Assembly (NCBI GenBank): GCA_026214975.1 | Contig: JAOBSW010001088.1 | Location: 1-64,000 of the forward strand | Length of the DNA: 64,000 nt | Origin: Gentiana macrophylla | Lineage: Eukaryota > Streptophyta > Magnoliopsida > Gentianales > Gentianaceae | Direction of reading: 5' to 3' | Shown: positions 35,801 through 47,309 of the stretch, piece by piece | Position numbering within the stretch: position 1 is the stretch's first letter | Layout of the letters: every line of letters begins with the position of its first letter | The notes under the pieces: generated by a model | The model's database searches: none | What the model saw: only the letters and a program-made list of their open reading frames with translations | What the model was told of the DNA's origin: nothing | Position numbers and translations under genes: made by a program

Positions 35801-37919
35801 ATTTAACGATTAAAAGAGTAAACAACGGGCAGTTAATTTTAGCTAGAATAGTGGGAGTGATATAAGGAAATGAATCTCGGATTCAATCCTTGGATATCGC
35901 GGAAAAATTATTTTCTGTTTAAGATTCGTTGGAACGAATGGATTTACCTTATATTCGGTAATTTGTTTGTCGTATAGAAAGTGAATATACCATTTGTAGT
36001 ACGAATCCAAGACTCAGACTTTTGTTTGATAAAGTCAAAACCACTTAGAACCGCTGAAATATGTATTTAAAACACATCTTAAGAACTATTAAAAGCAATT
36101 GGTTTCTATATTTAGATAAACGCTTCTTCATATTCCATAGTTAGTGCATAGTCCCTAAAAGACAAGACTTGAAGACTGGCTCAGGGTGATTCCTTTCTCC
36201 CAGTCTGGTTATATTGTCTCAAAGGTTCAATGACTAAGTTTCCTTTCAATCGGGAAAGGATGATGGTTATAAAGAAGTAACATAGCTTGTTTATGACGAC
36301 CTTCGGGGTCTGATGAAAGATACGAGCTAGTAGGAGCTTCCGAGTAGTGACTTCTTGTCTGATAACTATTCAAACACTCCGGAAAGTTTATCCAAATATT
36401 TTGAGGTTTCTCTGTTTTCAACAGAGATAGAGTATTCTATACTCGGAATAGGCCATTCATAGTCCTCGATACTGATGCTTAGCCTGCCTCATTGTGACAT
36501 GTTCTCACTAAGTGAGAAACCGTTAAATTGCCTTACATAGTTTTTAGATGTGCTACAATACACTGCTTAACTCAATAAAGATATTGGAAGCGAAATAACA
36601 GTTTACATTGAAATGTAAGACCGAGAAGTCTACCTAGAATATGCTTTGGAATTTACGGATAAGGTGTGGATTCGGTTCACCCCACTTCCATAAATATAAG
36701 CATTTAGCACACGGTGCTTGAATGTAAGACTGGTAATTTCGTGAACACGTCGGTCAGTGACCAATCGTTATATATCTTGTAGCATTGAGAAAAAGGTTTG
36801 TTATAAGATTCTTGAAATCGGGAAGGGACAGTTATACTATTGCATCCTTTCTGATAGAGTCCATGAACAGCAAAACCTTAAACCTTGAAGTACATTTACT
36901 AAAGGTAGTTACTAACTGATTAAAATCAGACCACGTCCAACATCGGTTGTTGGTGATAATGCTAAATACTACTAAACTAGATCAGAATTTCGATCCACCT
37001 AGTAAGTATTGGGAGTATGGTTTATCCATTACCCATTACGGTTTCTGCAGACTTTGTAGTCTGAGGATCGATTGATGACTTATGGCTCTTTTGTGAGCAG
37101 TATAGGATTCTGATAATAGAGGTTGGTTTAATAGCCATAACCCTGTGAATGGAGTTTGGTACTCCAGAGCTGTTCATACTCTTGTAGAACCACCTGAGTG
37201 TCTTAGGCCCAGTGGGAGTAATTGGATCTACACAGAATAGAGTAGAATGAATGGGAAAGTTTATCTTTCAGAGCAACGATTGAGTGGTCTAGGGGTAATT
37301 CCCTAAGAAGTAGAGAGTTGATCAGACCTTGAACTCTCTTACCACTTAGTATTGCATGATTTCGTTCAAAAGCAGAAAATAGAGATTCCCTGAGACTTTC
37401 TTGCCAAACAAACGGAGTCTGGATTCATTCGGAACAGAAGGGTATTGACTTATGAACTTATGACAGGATGACTGTCAAGGCTTATGTCCTTTGTGGATAA
37501 AAAGCAAACCTCTCGGTCACTGGAAGTCATATATTTCTACAATTTGTGGATTTGACCAGAATATTGATAAGTCTTTTGTAGACTGGATATCAATTTTTAG
37601 TACAATAGTGAATATATACATTAGTGTTTGTGAAGGATAACACTGCACCAGTTGGAATCAACATGGGTGTGTTATCTGAAGTCAGAATCTGACAATACCA
37701 CAATTCTCTTCAACAGAGATTTGGACAACATTCTGAAGAGTTTGACTCGGTCGAATTCATTAGAATCAGTCACTGGTTTCCCATCCATCTTATTGGTTAA
37801 GATGATGCATCTGTGTATGCAACATTAAACGAGGAAGTTCTACCCTATGCCTCAGGAATGACTCTCTAAATCTTCGGATCAAGAGAAATGGGATAGATTC
37901 TCTTTTTAGTAAGAGATGG
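32829..37919 (+). other. LARD internal region, left part, non-coding
   Basis: 5.1 kb with no protein-like frame longer than about 100 codons and none with a recognisable domain. It holds homopolymer runs and a GAAGAA microsatellite near 33260-33290, a run of A at about 33386, and phrases such as GACCTATCCTACGACG (about 34500) that recur right of the nested element (about 54145), which supports continuity of the host across the insertion. Confidence 0.6.
35128..35519 (+). repeat. Threefold tandem repeat, unit about 130 bp
   Basis: Three consecutive copies start at about 35128, 35265 and 35388. Each begins TTCTAAT(T/C)GAAAAA, continues with CGGAAAATCATGAA-type text, a TTAGACG(A/G)TATTTGGAA block, AACTAGTGGGAG, and a T-rich end. 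Copies differ by substitutions and short indels. Confidence 0.75.
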
Positions 37920-37924
37920 TCAGG

Positions 37925-39792
37925 TGATGTATGAAAAATATATGATCATATTATAAGACTTTTTATTATTATTTTATGATATTTTAGTATAATTTCATAT
38001 AAATGCATTGAAAACTTATAAAAATCATAGTTAGTTATAATTAGATGCATAAGTTATAAAAACGATAAAATGATGGTTTTTTGTCGATTTACGTTTGGTG
38101 TTTCATTGATATTATTGCAGGATCGGATGTTTACCAAGATCCCAAAATATGACATACTTTGAAGTATAAATCATGAGTTTTGTGGGATAAAAGATTATGC
38201 CAAAATCTAACAACTTTGAACAGATCAATCTATCCCTTAATGTTTCTACCATAACTCATCTTCAACGGACATTTGATCTAACTTAGAGGCATTTTCAGAG
38301 AAAAAGTCCTTGATGAAAGTTGTAGATCTTCAAGAGAGCTTTCCAACGAATATCAAATCATGTCAATCTGAGGTCTACAGCTCGAGATAGGTTTTTACGA
38401 ACATCAGATATGTTGTATGTCCGGCACGCGCCGGAGAAGGCCGGATCTTGCAGAAAAATCTCTGACATTGGGCCCATAAATCTCTGACAAGGGAATATAT
38501 ACTATTTGACCGGCACGCGCCGGTTGGTGTCCGGCACGCACCGGCCTTGTGGTACACTCTATAAATACCCCTCAATTGCAACCATTTTGAAGTGTACCAA
38601 TGCATATATCTCTCTTCTATATCTATCTATAGTTTCGTTTTGTTGTTTTTAGTTAAATAAAAGCTGTAAACGGCACTCTGCCGGAATAATGCTGTAGTAT
38701 AAAGTATCGTTATAATGCTTAGAGGATGTATCAAGGCTCATTGATGTAAAGGAGTTGCTATTTCCGGATGATACAACTCTGAATGCTTCGATTGTAACCT
38801 GGTAACTTTTCTAATGTATTTATGTTTATGTATTATTTGTGGTATCTATATATTAGTTATAATGATATTAGGCTAACTTAATATCTAGCCAAGATATGAA
38901 ATTGGATTAGTATTATCTTTTTAGGGAAATGGATGATGACTATACTAAAATTGGATAAAAATCGGTTATAATGAATCTCTTTCTATATTCGTATTGAATT
39001 AGCTACTTGATATGAAAGAATTCATAATCTAATTATGAATTGACGCCTCATAGTTAGGTTATGAACTCGTTAATAGAAAGACCGGAGGGTAAAATTGGCC
39101 GAGTGAAAACGTGACAACGGAATCCGATTTCCTAAACCGGGGGTAGATTTGTTTCGGGAGAAACAAACTCTTATTGAAATATGTACTCGAGAGATTATTA
39201 CGTTTAATTCGTTTGTTTAATTGACATACCTTAAAATTGGCCGAATGACAAAACGGGAGTGACCCATGCTTGAGGATGACCTTGGACAAATGATTGGACA
39301 TATGACTATTTCAGATGCTCGTGTGAGGATGAATTGTTTAGTTTAGGAGTGCACCGTTTCGTATAATTGATTTAACTTAAAATAATGATCGAGCACATCT
39401 AATTTCCACTAGAAAGATATAATAATTCAATAACATATTCTTGGCTAGTCTCTAAGTATAATATCTATCTCCCTCCCCTAGATATTGTTTTGGTACCTAT
39501 ATATACTTATATCTATATATATATATATATATGTATTGCTATATATCTATATATATATTTATATACTTATATATATCTGTTTTAGTTTTATGCTTTTATT
39601 TATTGTTTGTTTAGAGTTTGGTTGGATAATAAAAGTGCGACTTAGATTGAGATAATAATAGTTTCTCGGTGTTTAATCACACGGTGAATTACCAAGTTTC
39701 CCTGAGGATCGACACCTGACTCACCATACTATCACTACAATTTGACTCGGTACACTGCCGGTAAGGATTGATAGCATAGAAAAGGTCCGTCA
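37925..39792 (+). repeat. 5' LTR of Athila-like element
   Basis: Starts TGATGTATG, ends GGTCCGTCA. It carries three near-palindromes CCGGCACG(C)(G/A)CCGG at 38421-38434, 38510-38523 and 38531-38544, then a TATA box TATAAATA (38562-38567 core) about 17 bases further. A TA-rich microsatellite lies at 39505-39575. Confidence 0.92.
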
Positions 39793-39799
39793 GCTATTT

Positions 39800-39817
39800 T
39801 GGCGCCGTTGCCGGGGA
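39800..39817 (+). other. Primer binding site (tRNA-Asp type)
   Basis: TGGCGCCGTTGCCGGGGA, eight bases inside the 5' LTR end; the standard Athila/Tat primer site. Confidence 0.88.
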
Positions 39818-39995
39818 ACGACGCTAATTCATTGTGTTCGAATGATTTCTACTTATATTAACTCAAAAGTCTCGAGGATAAGTCAACACTCTTCTTACCC
39901 CATTTCTATTTTCTTTTTCGTTGGTACTTACCTTATAAGTAAGTTACCAATCTTTACTTTTTTCGATTTCAACTATTTTCGGTTTTCGTTAGTTG

Positions 39996-41640
39996 ATGAC
40001 CAGAAAGAGTAAGGCCCCACTTACTCCTTATAAGCCTGACATAGATACCTACGAAAGGTAGCTAAGAGCAGAAAGAAAACAAGGTCATACTAGTCGTGAA
40101 ATCTCGACGGAGAATCATCATCAAATCAAAATACTAAAATGCATTTGAAACCAGTGATGAAACACCTGAACAAGGGCTAGATCATGCTCAAGGGCATGGC
40201 CAAAACCTTAATCAAGATCTACCAATACCAAATAACCAGAATAGAAATAATCAAAATCGGAACCAGAACAATCGTAATAATAACCCACCAAATCCGAGAC
40301 CTATTTGTGATCAGACCTTAAGAATAAACCAGACTAATAATCCAATTCGTTTACCCAATGAAGGAGCAAATAATTTTGAAATAAAATATCATCTTTTTGG
40401 TCTAATTGACACAAGAGCCCAATTTCTATGAGAGGATGATGAGGATCCGCATCACCATCTCTATCTTTTCAAGAATTGTGCAATCTGACCAAAAGTCAAG
40501 GTGCTCATCGTGAATTAACAAGGATGTCTATGTTTCCTTTTTCTTTAAAAGGAAGAGCACAAGATTGGTTTATGTCACTTCCACATCATTCATTGACTAG
40601 TTGGGAGGAAATTCAAACCGAGTTTTTAAAGCAGTATTTTACTCCGGGTAGAAATTTGGAATTGAAGGTCGAAATTGCCAACTTTAGACAAGGATCTGAA
40701 GAAACGCTTGGGAATGCGTGGGAGAGATTTAAAAAGTTGCTAAGATCTTGTCCCGATCATGGTTATTCCTTAGATATGCAAATCCAACTTTTCTCGTCAG
40801 AATTAAGGAAAGATTCACGTGAGATGTAGATCGGGCATGTGGTGGTTCGTTAATGATGAGTGAAGCTCAAATAGTTTATGATGCTATAAAAGATTTCAAA
40901 AATAACAGAATGTGGGAAACCGGTTCTAGCACCAGGAAAGTAGCATTTGCAGGAGAATGCACATCGAATACGGAAGTTCTAGCACACTTGGAGAATTTGA
41001 GTAGGAAGTTTGACAACCTACAGGCTAGTAGAGGACTGTAAAACCAGAAACTATCATACCAAATGACTACTCAAGTCATGATAATGTGTCATTAGGGATA
41101 GAAGAACCGAGGAAGGATACTCAAGGGAGGAGGTGAGTTTTTACAACAAAGATAGGAATTTGAACAACGCGTATTCAAACTCCTTTAATGCTATTAGAAG
41201 AGAGCACCCAACTTTTAGATGGTCCAAAACCCTAATAAGCCAGACAACCGCCATATCCGATTCGTATAAGAATCCATATAGTAATCAAGTTCATCAAGGA
41301 AATACATCAAATCGGAACCTACAATCGCATTTCAAATCTTATCCACAACATACTACTCAAACTATACCAGTCACCCAAAGTTCAACCCAACTGAAGGAGT
41401 TGATAAATGGGATAAATTAATGGAAAATATGATGGGTGTAGTATCTACTCAAGCTCGAATATGGAAACTATGATAACTTCTATAGGTTCGGGTCTCTAAG
41501 GATATGACTATGTTGAAAACGTCTATGGGTGGACATGATACGAGAATGAGAACTATAGAAGCATCATTAAGGAATATGGAAGATCATTTGAGTAGAGAAG
41601 GAGAACGTAAACAGTAGACCTCCGGAGGATTACCAAGTAA
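39996..41640 (+). pseudogene. Athila gag, frameshifted
   Basis: Starts at ATG 39996 (MTRKSKAPLTPYKPD) and passes through an Asn-rich linker to the retrotransposon gag (capsid) domain at 40476-40829, with FPFSLKGRAQDWF, SLTSWEEIQTEFLKQYF and ETLGNAWERFKKLL. A following piece (40853-41041) has HLENLSRKFDNLQ, a coiled-coil-like helix. Gag forms the particle in which reverse transcription occurs. At least three frame changes occur. No CCHC zinc knuckle is visible in the expected region after the capsid (41040-41640). Confidence 0.8.
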
Positions 41641-42513
41641 TCTTGAAAGAAACCCGAGAGAGGTAAATCTTTGTGATTACAAGAAGTAGGAAATATTGTG
41701 AAGATACTAGAGCGAAAACGCAGAAACAATGAGGTAGAAAATGATTTAAATGGTAATATCGTAAAGGAAAATGACGAACTTGAATTTCTTGATGAAGAGG
41801 AAGAAATTATCGAAGAATTCTTAAAACAGAATAATGATGTTGAACTGAAATTGAAGGTGAAAAATGGGTAAAGTCCCTAGAATTTCGAAAGATCCTATGG
41901 ATAAGGACACGAGAACCCTATTTAAGGAACATGTCGGAGAAAATCGGGAGAAAAACAGGAAGATTTAAAAGTAAGCGAGAAGGATAAAGTTGATACAGGG
42001 GATGTTTTAAAGGAAAATTCTCAAGATAATGAAACTTGGCGATCAAGTAATGCTCAAAGATTCAAGGAAAAAGGAAAAGAGAAAATGACTTCAGAACCAA
42101 AGGTTATAGATTTAGAATCTTTGCCTTACCCACCGAAAGATCAAATTAAAAAGATAAAAAATGATAAGAAATATGCTCGTTTCCTTGATACTTTTCGTCA
42201 TATTCATGTCAATATCCCTGTTATAGAAGCTTTAGTCAACATGCCTGCCTATGGAAAGTTTCTTAAAGATATCCTATCTAACAAAAAACGATTAGAAGAA
42301 TATGAGAATATATGCCTTAATGAAGAATGTTCTGCAATAATTCAGCATCGACTACCTCCTAAACTTAAAGATCCTGGTAGTTTCACTATTCCATGTGAAA
42401 TTGGAGGATTTCTATTTAAGAAAGTATTGTGTGATCTAGGAGCAAGTATCAATCTCATGTCTTATGAGGATTATAAGAAACTAGGAATAGGAGAGCTTAC
42501 GAATTTGAAATGA
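41641..42513 (+). pseudogene. Athila aspartic protease region
   Basis: A Glu/Lys-rich linker (41700-42060) leads into an open frame 42085-42513. That frame ends with the retropepsin-like domain: LKDPGSFTIPCEIGGF and the active-site variant CDLGASINLM (the Asp of D-T/S-G is in CDLGAS, as is usual for Athila). The second half of the domain (about 42590-42690) is in another frame. It would process the Gag-Pol polyprotein. Confidence 0.78.
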
Positions 42514-42686
42514 CCCTTCGGATGGCGAGATAGATCAATTAAACATCCTAAGGGAATAATCGAGGACGTGTTGGTTAAAATTGATAAATTTTACTTCCAG
42601 ATGGACTTTGTAATAATGGAAATGGAAGAAGGATATTCGATTGCCAATTATTCTAGGTCGACCATTTCTAGCTACGAGGAAGGACT

Positions 42687-43860
42687 TTGATAGATGTTCA
42701 AAAAGGTGAACTAATCTTGAGAGTTAATGAGGATAAAGTTTCGTTCAATATCTTCAAAGCTATAAACCATCCATACAAAGAACCAGAATCATGTTCTTTT
42801 ATAGATGAATATTCTACTATTTGGGATGCCAAATTTAAAGATTATGAAAATAAATTAGAAGAATGTTTGGCATTTTCTATCTATAAAGAAGATGAAAATG
42901 ATCACGAAATGAAAGAAGTAATCCTTTATTTAGATAAAAGAGGGTTTGTTAAACATCCATGGCATCAAAATTTGAAATTGGAAATGGAAGGACCAGTTTT
43001 AAAACCATCATTAGAAGATCCACCAAGGAATGCAGAGTTGAAACCACTTCCTTCGAATTTGAAATATGCTTTTCTTAAAAATAATAATCTGTTACCAATT
43101 ATTATTTCATCAACCTTAACAAATGAACAAGAGGATCAATTATTAAGAATGTTAAGACAACATAAGAAGGCCTTTGGATGGACAGTGGCAGATATCAAAG
43201 GTATTAGCCCTGAGATTTGTGTTCACAAGATAATTTTGAATGAAGGAGCTAAACCTTGTATTCAGCCACAACGCCGCCTCAACCCGAATTTGCAAACAAT
43301 CGTTAAGAAAGAGGTCATTAAGCTATTAGAAATGGGAATAATCTTTCCCATATCAGATAGTGAATGGGTAAGTCCAACTCAAGTAGTTCCAAAGAAAGGA
43401 GGTTTCACGGTAAAAGAAAATGATAAAAATGAATGGATTCCGACAAGGAAATTACGAGGATATCGAATGTGTATTGACTTTCGGAAGCCGAATGATCATA
43501 CTAAAAGGATCATCATCCACTTCCATTCATCGTGCGGATGTTGGAAAGATTGAGTGGACATAAGTATTACTTGCTTTTAGATGGTTATTCAAAGTTATTT
43601 CTGAGATATTCATTGCGGCGAGGAGATAGAGAAAAACTACTTTCACTTGTCCCTATGGAACTTTTGCTTATAAAAGAATGCCGTTTGGATTATGTAATGC
43701 ACCGCTACATTTCAATGATGTATGATGGCAATATTTTACGATATGGTTGAGAAATTCTTAGAAATCTTTATGGATGACTTTAGTGTTTATGGAGATTCTT
43801 TTGATAAATGCTTATCACACTTAGAACGCGTTTTACAATTTGTGAAGATACCAACTTGGT
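42687..43860 (+). pseudogene. Athila reverse transcriptase
   Basis: The open frame 42687-43553 covers the pre-RT segment and the start of RT (KAFGWTVADIKGISPEICVHK, then MGIIFPISDSEWVSPTQVVPKKGG and YRMCIDFRKPN). After a frameshift the catalytic FMDDFSVYG box is at 43767-43793. It copies the element RNA into DNA. The stretch 43553-43760 changes frame at least twice. Confidence 0.85.
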
Positions 43861-44190
43861 ACTAAACGGGAAAAATGTCATTTGATGGTATCTCGGAAGG
43901 AATTGTACTAGGTCATAGAATCTACAAGTATGAATTGAAGTTGATAAAGCTAAAGTCGAAGTAATTGAAAAATTACCTCCACCAATTAATTTGAAAACGT
44001 TAAGAGGATTTCTTGGACATGCAGATTTTATAGAAGGTTTATTGCAGATTTCTCAAAAATAGCAAAGCCCTTGAGTCATTTGCTAGAAAAGAAGTACCTT
44101 TTAACTTTGATGATAAATGTATGGAAGCCTTTAAGACCCTAAAAGCGAAATTAACTCATCGCACCAGTATTAGTAGCACCAGATTGGGAT

Positions 44191-44493
44191 TTGCCGTTTG
44201 AAATTATGTGTGATGCAAGTGATTTAATTGTAGGAGCTGTTTTAGGTCAACGGTATAACAAAATTCTCAAAGCTATCTACTATGCTTCTCACACATTAAA
44301 CGCGGCTCGACTTAATTATGCAACAAGCGAGAAAGAAGCTGTTGGTGTAATATTTGCCTTAGATAAGTTTCGATCATATATTGTTGGTTCTAAGGTAATA
44401 GTCTACACAGACCATTCGACTCTGAAGTATCTTTTAAGTAAGAAAGATGCCAAACCGCGTCTTCTTAGGTGGATTTCATTACTTGAGAATTGA
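44191..44493 (+). pseudogene. Athila RNase H domain
   Basis: One open frame: [20 protein letters not shown] with the first catalytic Asp (CDAS), then [21 protein letters not shown] and [12 protein letters not shown] with another acidic site. It removes the RNA strand after first-strand synthesis. It ends in a premature stop at LLEN; connecting text to integrase continues in other frames. Confidence 0.8.
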
Positions 44494-44856
44494 TATTAAA
44501 ATTAAGGATAAAAAAGGAAGTGAAAATGTAGTAGCGAGATCATCTAAGCGAGGATGGATAATGATGAAGGAAAAGGAAAAGAAATTCAGGATTCGTTTCG
44601 GATGAGAAAGCTATTTAAGATAGATACTCCCTCAACCATGCGATTATTAAAAATAGAATACCATCAAAGGAAGATTCGCCATGGTTTGGGGATATTGTTA
44701 ACTACATTACTGTAAGTACATCCCACCTCATTGGACTTGGCAAATGAAAAAGAAGTTCTTTTATGACTTAAAGTTTTATTATTGGGATAAACCGGACTTT
44801 TCCGAAGATGCTCGGGATGGAATAATTAGGAAATGTATTCGATAGTGAAATTTTAA

Positions 44857-45969
44857 ATGTATTATCATTTTGTCATGATCGTGAGGCGAGAGGTCATCAT
44901 GGAGGATGGAAAACTCGCTTTCAAAGTTTTACAATGTGGTTTCTATTGGCCTACACTATATAGAGATGCATATAAATATGCAAAATCTTGTGAATCATGT
45001 CAAAAATGGGAAATATATCGAAAAAACATGAAATGCCTATGCAACCGATTTTAGAATGTGAGCTATTTGATGTATGGGGCATAGATTTCATGGGACCTTT
45101 CCCTATATCTTTTGGAAAAAGATTTATTCTAGTAATGGTTGATTATGTTTCTAAATGGGTAGAAGCTGAAGCTCTCCCTACTAATGATACCAGAGTAGTG
45201 CTAAGGTTCCTTAAAAGAATATATTCACACGATATGGCATTCGAGGGCTATCATTAGTGATAGAGGTTCACATTTTTGTAACCGACCATTTACTAAGGTA
45301 ATTGAGAAATATGGTGTAACTCATAAACTTGGAACACCCTATCATCCACAAACTAGTGGACAGGTAGAGGTGTCTAATAGAGAAATTAAAAGAATCGTGG
45401 AGAAGACAAAGTGGACTCGAATCGTAAAAGCTCAAGCGTAAAGACTTGATGATGCATTATGGGCATATAGAATGACCTTTAAAACACCGATTGGACACGT
45501 TCTCCTTACAAATTAGTATTTGGTAAATCTTGTCATCTCCCTGTTGAATTAGAACACCGAGCTTTATAGGCTATTAAATTTCTAAACTTTGATCCTAAAG
45601 CTGTCGGTGATCATAGATTACTTGATTAATGAACTAGAAGAATTTCGACTCGATTCTTATGAAAATGCTCGAATCTACAAGGAACGCACGAAAGCTTTTC
45701 ATGATAAGAAAATCTATAGTCGTGAGTTCCATGTAGGTGATCGAGTACTTTTATACAATTCACGTTTGAAGTTGTTTCCAGGAAAGCTTAAATCTAGATG
45801 GACAGGTTCATATGACGTAACAAAAATCTATAAGTCTGGAGTCATTGAACTAAGCGATGGAAAAACAACTTTTATAGCCAATGGACACTGGGTGAAATTG
45901 TTCGTGGAAGCTGAAGGGATACCTCAACCAGAAGAAGTATTATTACTTATCGACCCTCCAACGAATTAA
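44857..45969 (+). pseudogene. Athila integrase
   Basis: H2C2 zinc-binding part (HHGG ... CESCQK, about 44895-45005), catalytic core with GIDFMGPFP (about 45080), ISDRGSHF (about 45255) and [17 protein letters not shown] (about 45340-45390) supplying the D, D and E residues, then the C-terminal domain in the frame 45589-45969 (FHVGDRVLLYNSRLKLFPGKLKSRW ...). The frame breaks near 45255 and 45440-45600. Domain order RT-RNaseH-IN confirms Ty3/gypsy. Confidence 0.83.
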
Positions 45970-46079
45970 GGAAGCAGGAATTCTAAACTCAGCCGATTAC
46001 GGGTACTATCTTTCTAATTCACCTTAATATGCATTTTAAAGTATTTTCGTCTTTTACCGGATAGACGTAAAAGAACTGG

Positions 46080-46526
46080 ATGCCTTTCATAGATAGAATA
46101 AGAGTTTTTATTTTACTTTTAAGATTAGGTCTAAATAAGGATGTCGCGTTTAAGATAGAAGCCTTAGTTTCTAAATTAAATAAAGAATTGCTAATCGAAA
46201 CCAGAGAAAGAGAACTTTGTAATGGAAATTCAAGGAGTGCAATAAAAAGAAGAGCAAGGTTTCTAATGAGATGTAGAATCTGTGGAAAAAGTGAACATGA
46301 TGGACAGTGTGGAAGAAATACAACCATATCCCAGGATGAGTGTTTGAATGTTATTAAGAAGGGAACGATTATGTGGTTATCCGAAAATCCCGAGGGAATA
46401 CAAAGAGATAATTCAAACGCATCACTCCTAGGAGAAAGGTTAAGGGACCGTTATGATAACAATCTTGAGGATCTGAGATTGAGGGAGTTAGCTAAAAATC
46501 CTAAGAATTTCAGTGTGTGTTTTTAA
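46080..46526 (+). CDS. Extra ORF after integrase with zinc-knuckle-like CCHC, 148 aa
   Basis: An unbroken ORF 110 bases after the integrase stop. A helical N-terminal half (LNKDVAFKIEALVSKLNKELLIETRE) precedes a basic stretch (SAIKRRARFLM) and CRICGKSEHDGQC, spacing C-x2-C-x4-H-x3-C, one residue short of the retroviral-type knuckle C-x2-C-x4-H-x4-C. The C-terminal part is charged (RLRDRYDNNLEDLRLRELAK). I do not recognise a family. The basic-plus-knuckle layout resembles a nucleic-acid-binding nucleocapsid piece, and the gag of this element shows none where it is expected. Function is inferred only. That it stays open while neighbouring pol frames are broken is notable but could be chance over 450 bases. 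Confidence 0.55.
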   Translation: MPFIDRIRVFILLLRLGLNKDVAFKIEALVSKLNKELLIETRERELCNGNSRSAIKRRARFLMRCRICGKSEHDGQCGRNTTISQDECLNVIKKGTIMWLSENPEGIQRDNSNASLLGERLRDRYDNNLEDLRLRELAKNPKNFSVCF

Positions 46527-47309
46527 TTTATCAGATTTTAATTAAATTTCGTATTTAAAAAAAAAAAAAGAAAATATTTTTATGAAAAATTTATAATAAA
46601 CCTATTTTATCATATAAAGTAGGTATGTTATATAAAAAATATGTATTTTTCAATATTATAGTAGTAATTTTATATTTTAAAAAATTTTCGTATGAAAAAT
46701 CGTATTGAACTTAGATTATATAACATAAATCATTTGATTAACATCAAATGATTTTTATGTGGTATAATTAGAGCTCATTACACAAAAAATGATAAAAATT
46801 CCGATTTTTAGGGGCCATGTGACCGGCACGTGCCGGTACACAACCGGCACGCGCCGGTAAACCTATACACTTAACCCTAATCTCGAATGATAGCCTCATT
46901 TCTCACATCCCCATTTTTTTTGAAGAACAGCCCGACTTCTCCCTCTCTTCTCCTCAAAAATCAACCATTTTCCATCAATTTTCTTCACTCAAACATCATA
47001 CAAGTGATAATCTCTCTTCCTCTCTTCAACTTAATCATAAAAGAAGATCAACATTGAAAAAAAGTTGAAGCTTGGCAAGCTCAAAGCTCTCTTTTCTCTC
47101 ATTCCGGCGACCCACCATTAATTCCGGCGACCTAGCTTTTCTTTCTAGCATATTAAGGTAATATAGATATATATAAATATATATTTCAAATATTTCAAAT
47201 TTTAGTTAAATTTTCTGAATTTATTTTGATTTTATAGCCTAAGTAATTGTTGGTTCTTGTTGTTGGTGTTGTTTGTTTGTGTTGTTGTATTGTCATACCA
47301 CTATCGTAG
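46527..47309 (+). promoter_or_regulatory. Intergenic spacer before accessory ORF 1, with hairpin and palindrome pair
   Basis: AT-rich spacer. A 16-bp stem, with a small bulge in the right arm and a 4-base loop, lies at 46723-46760 (ACATAAATCATTTGAT / ATCAAATGATTTTTATGT). The palindromes CCGGCACGTGCCGG (46823-46836, perfect) and CCGGCACGCGCCGG (46844-46857) follow, about 450 bases before the ATG. A pyrimidine-rich leader with TCTCTTCC repeats (46930-47100) reads like a 5' UTR. Confidence 0.5.

Noticed and set aside
38375..38605. 76-codon minus-strand ORF conserved in both Athila LTRs (also 52407-52637)
   Set aside because: Identity follows from LTR identity; it spans the palindromes and TATA region antisense and has no recognisable domain.
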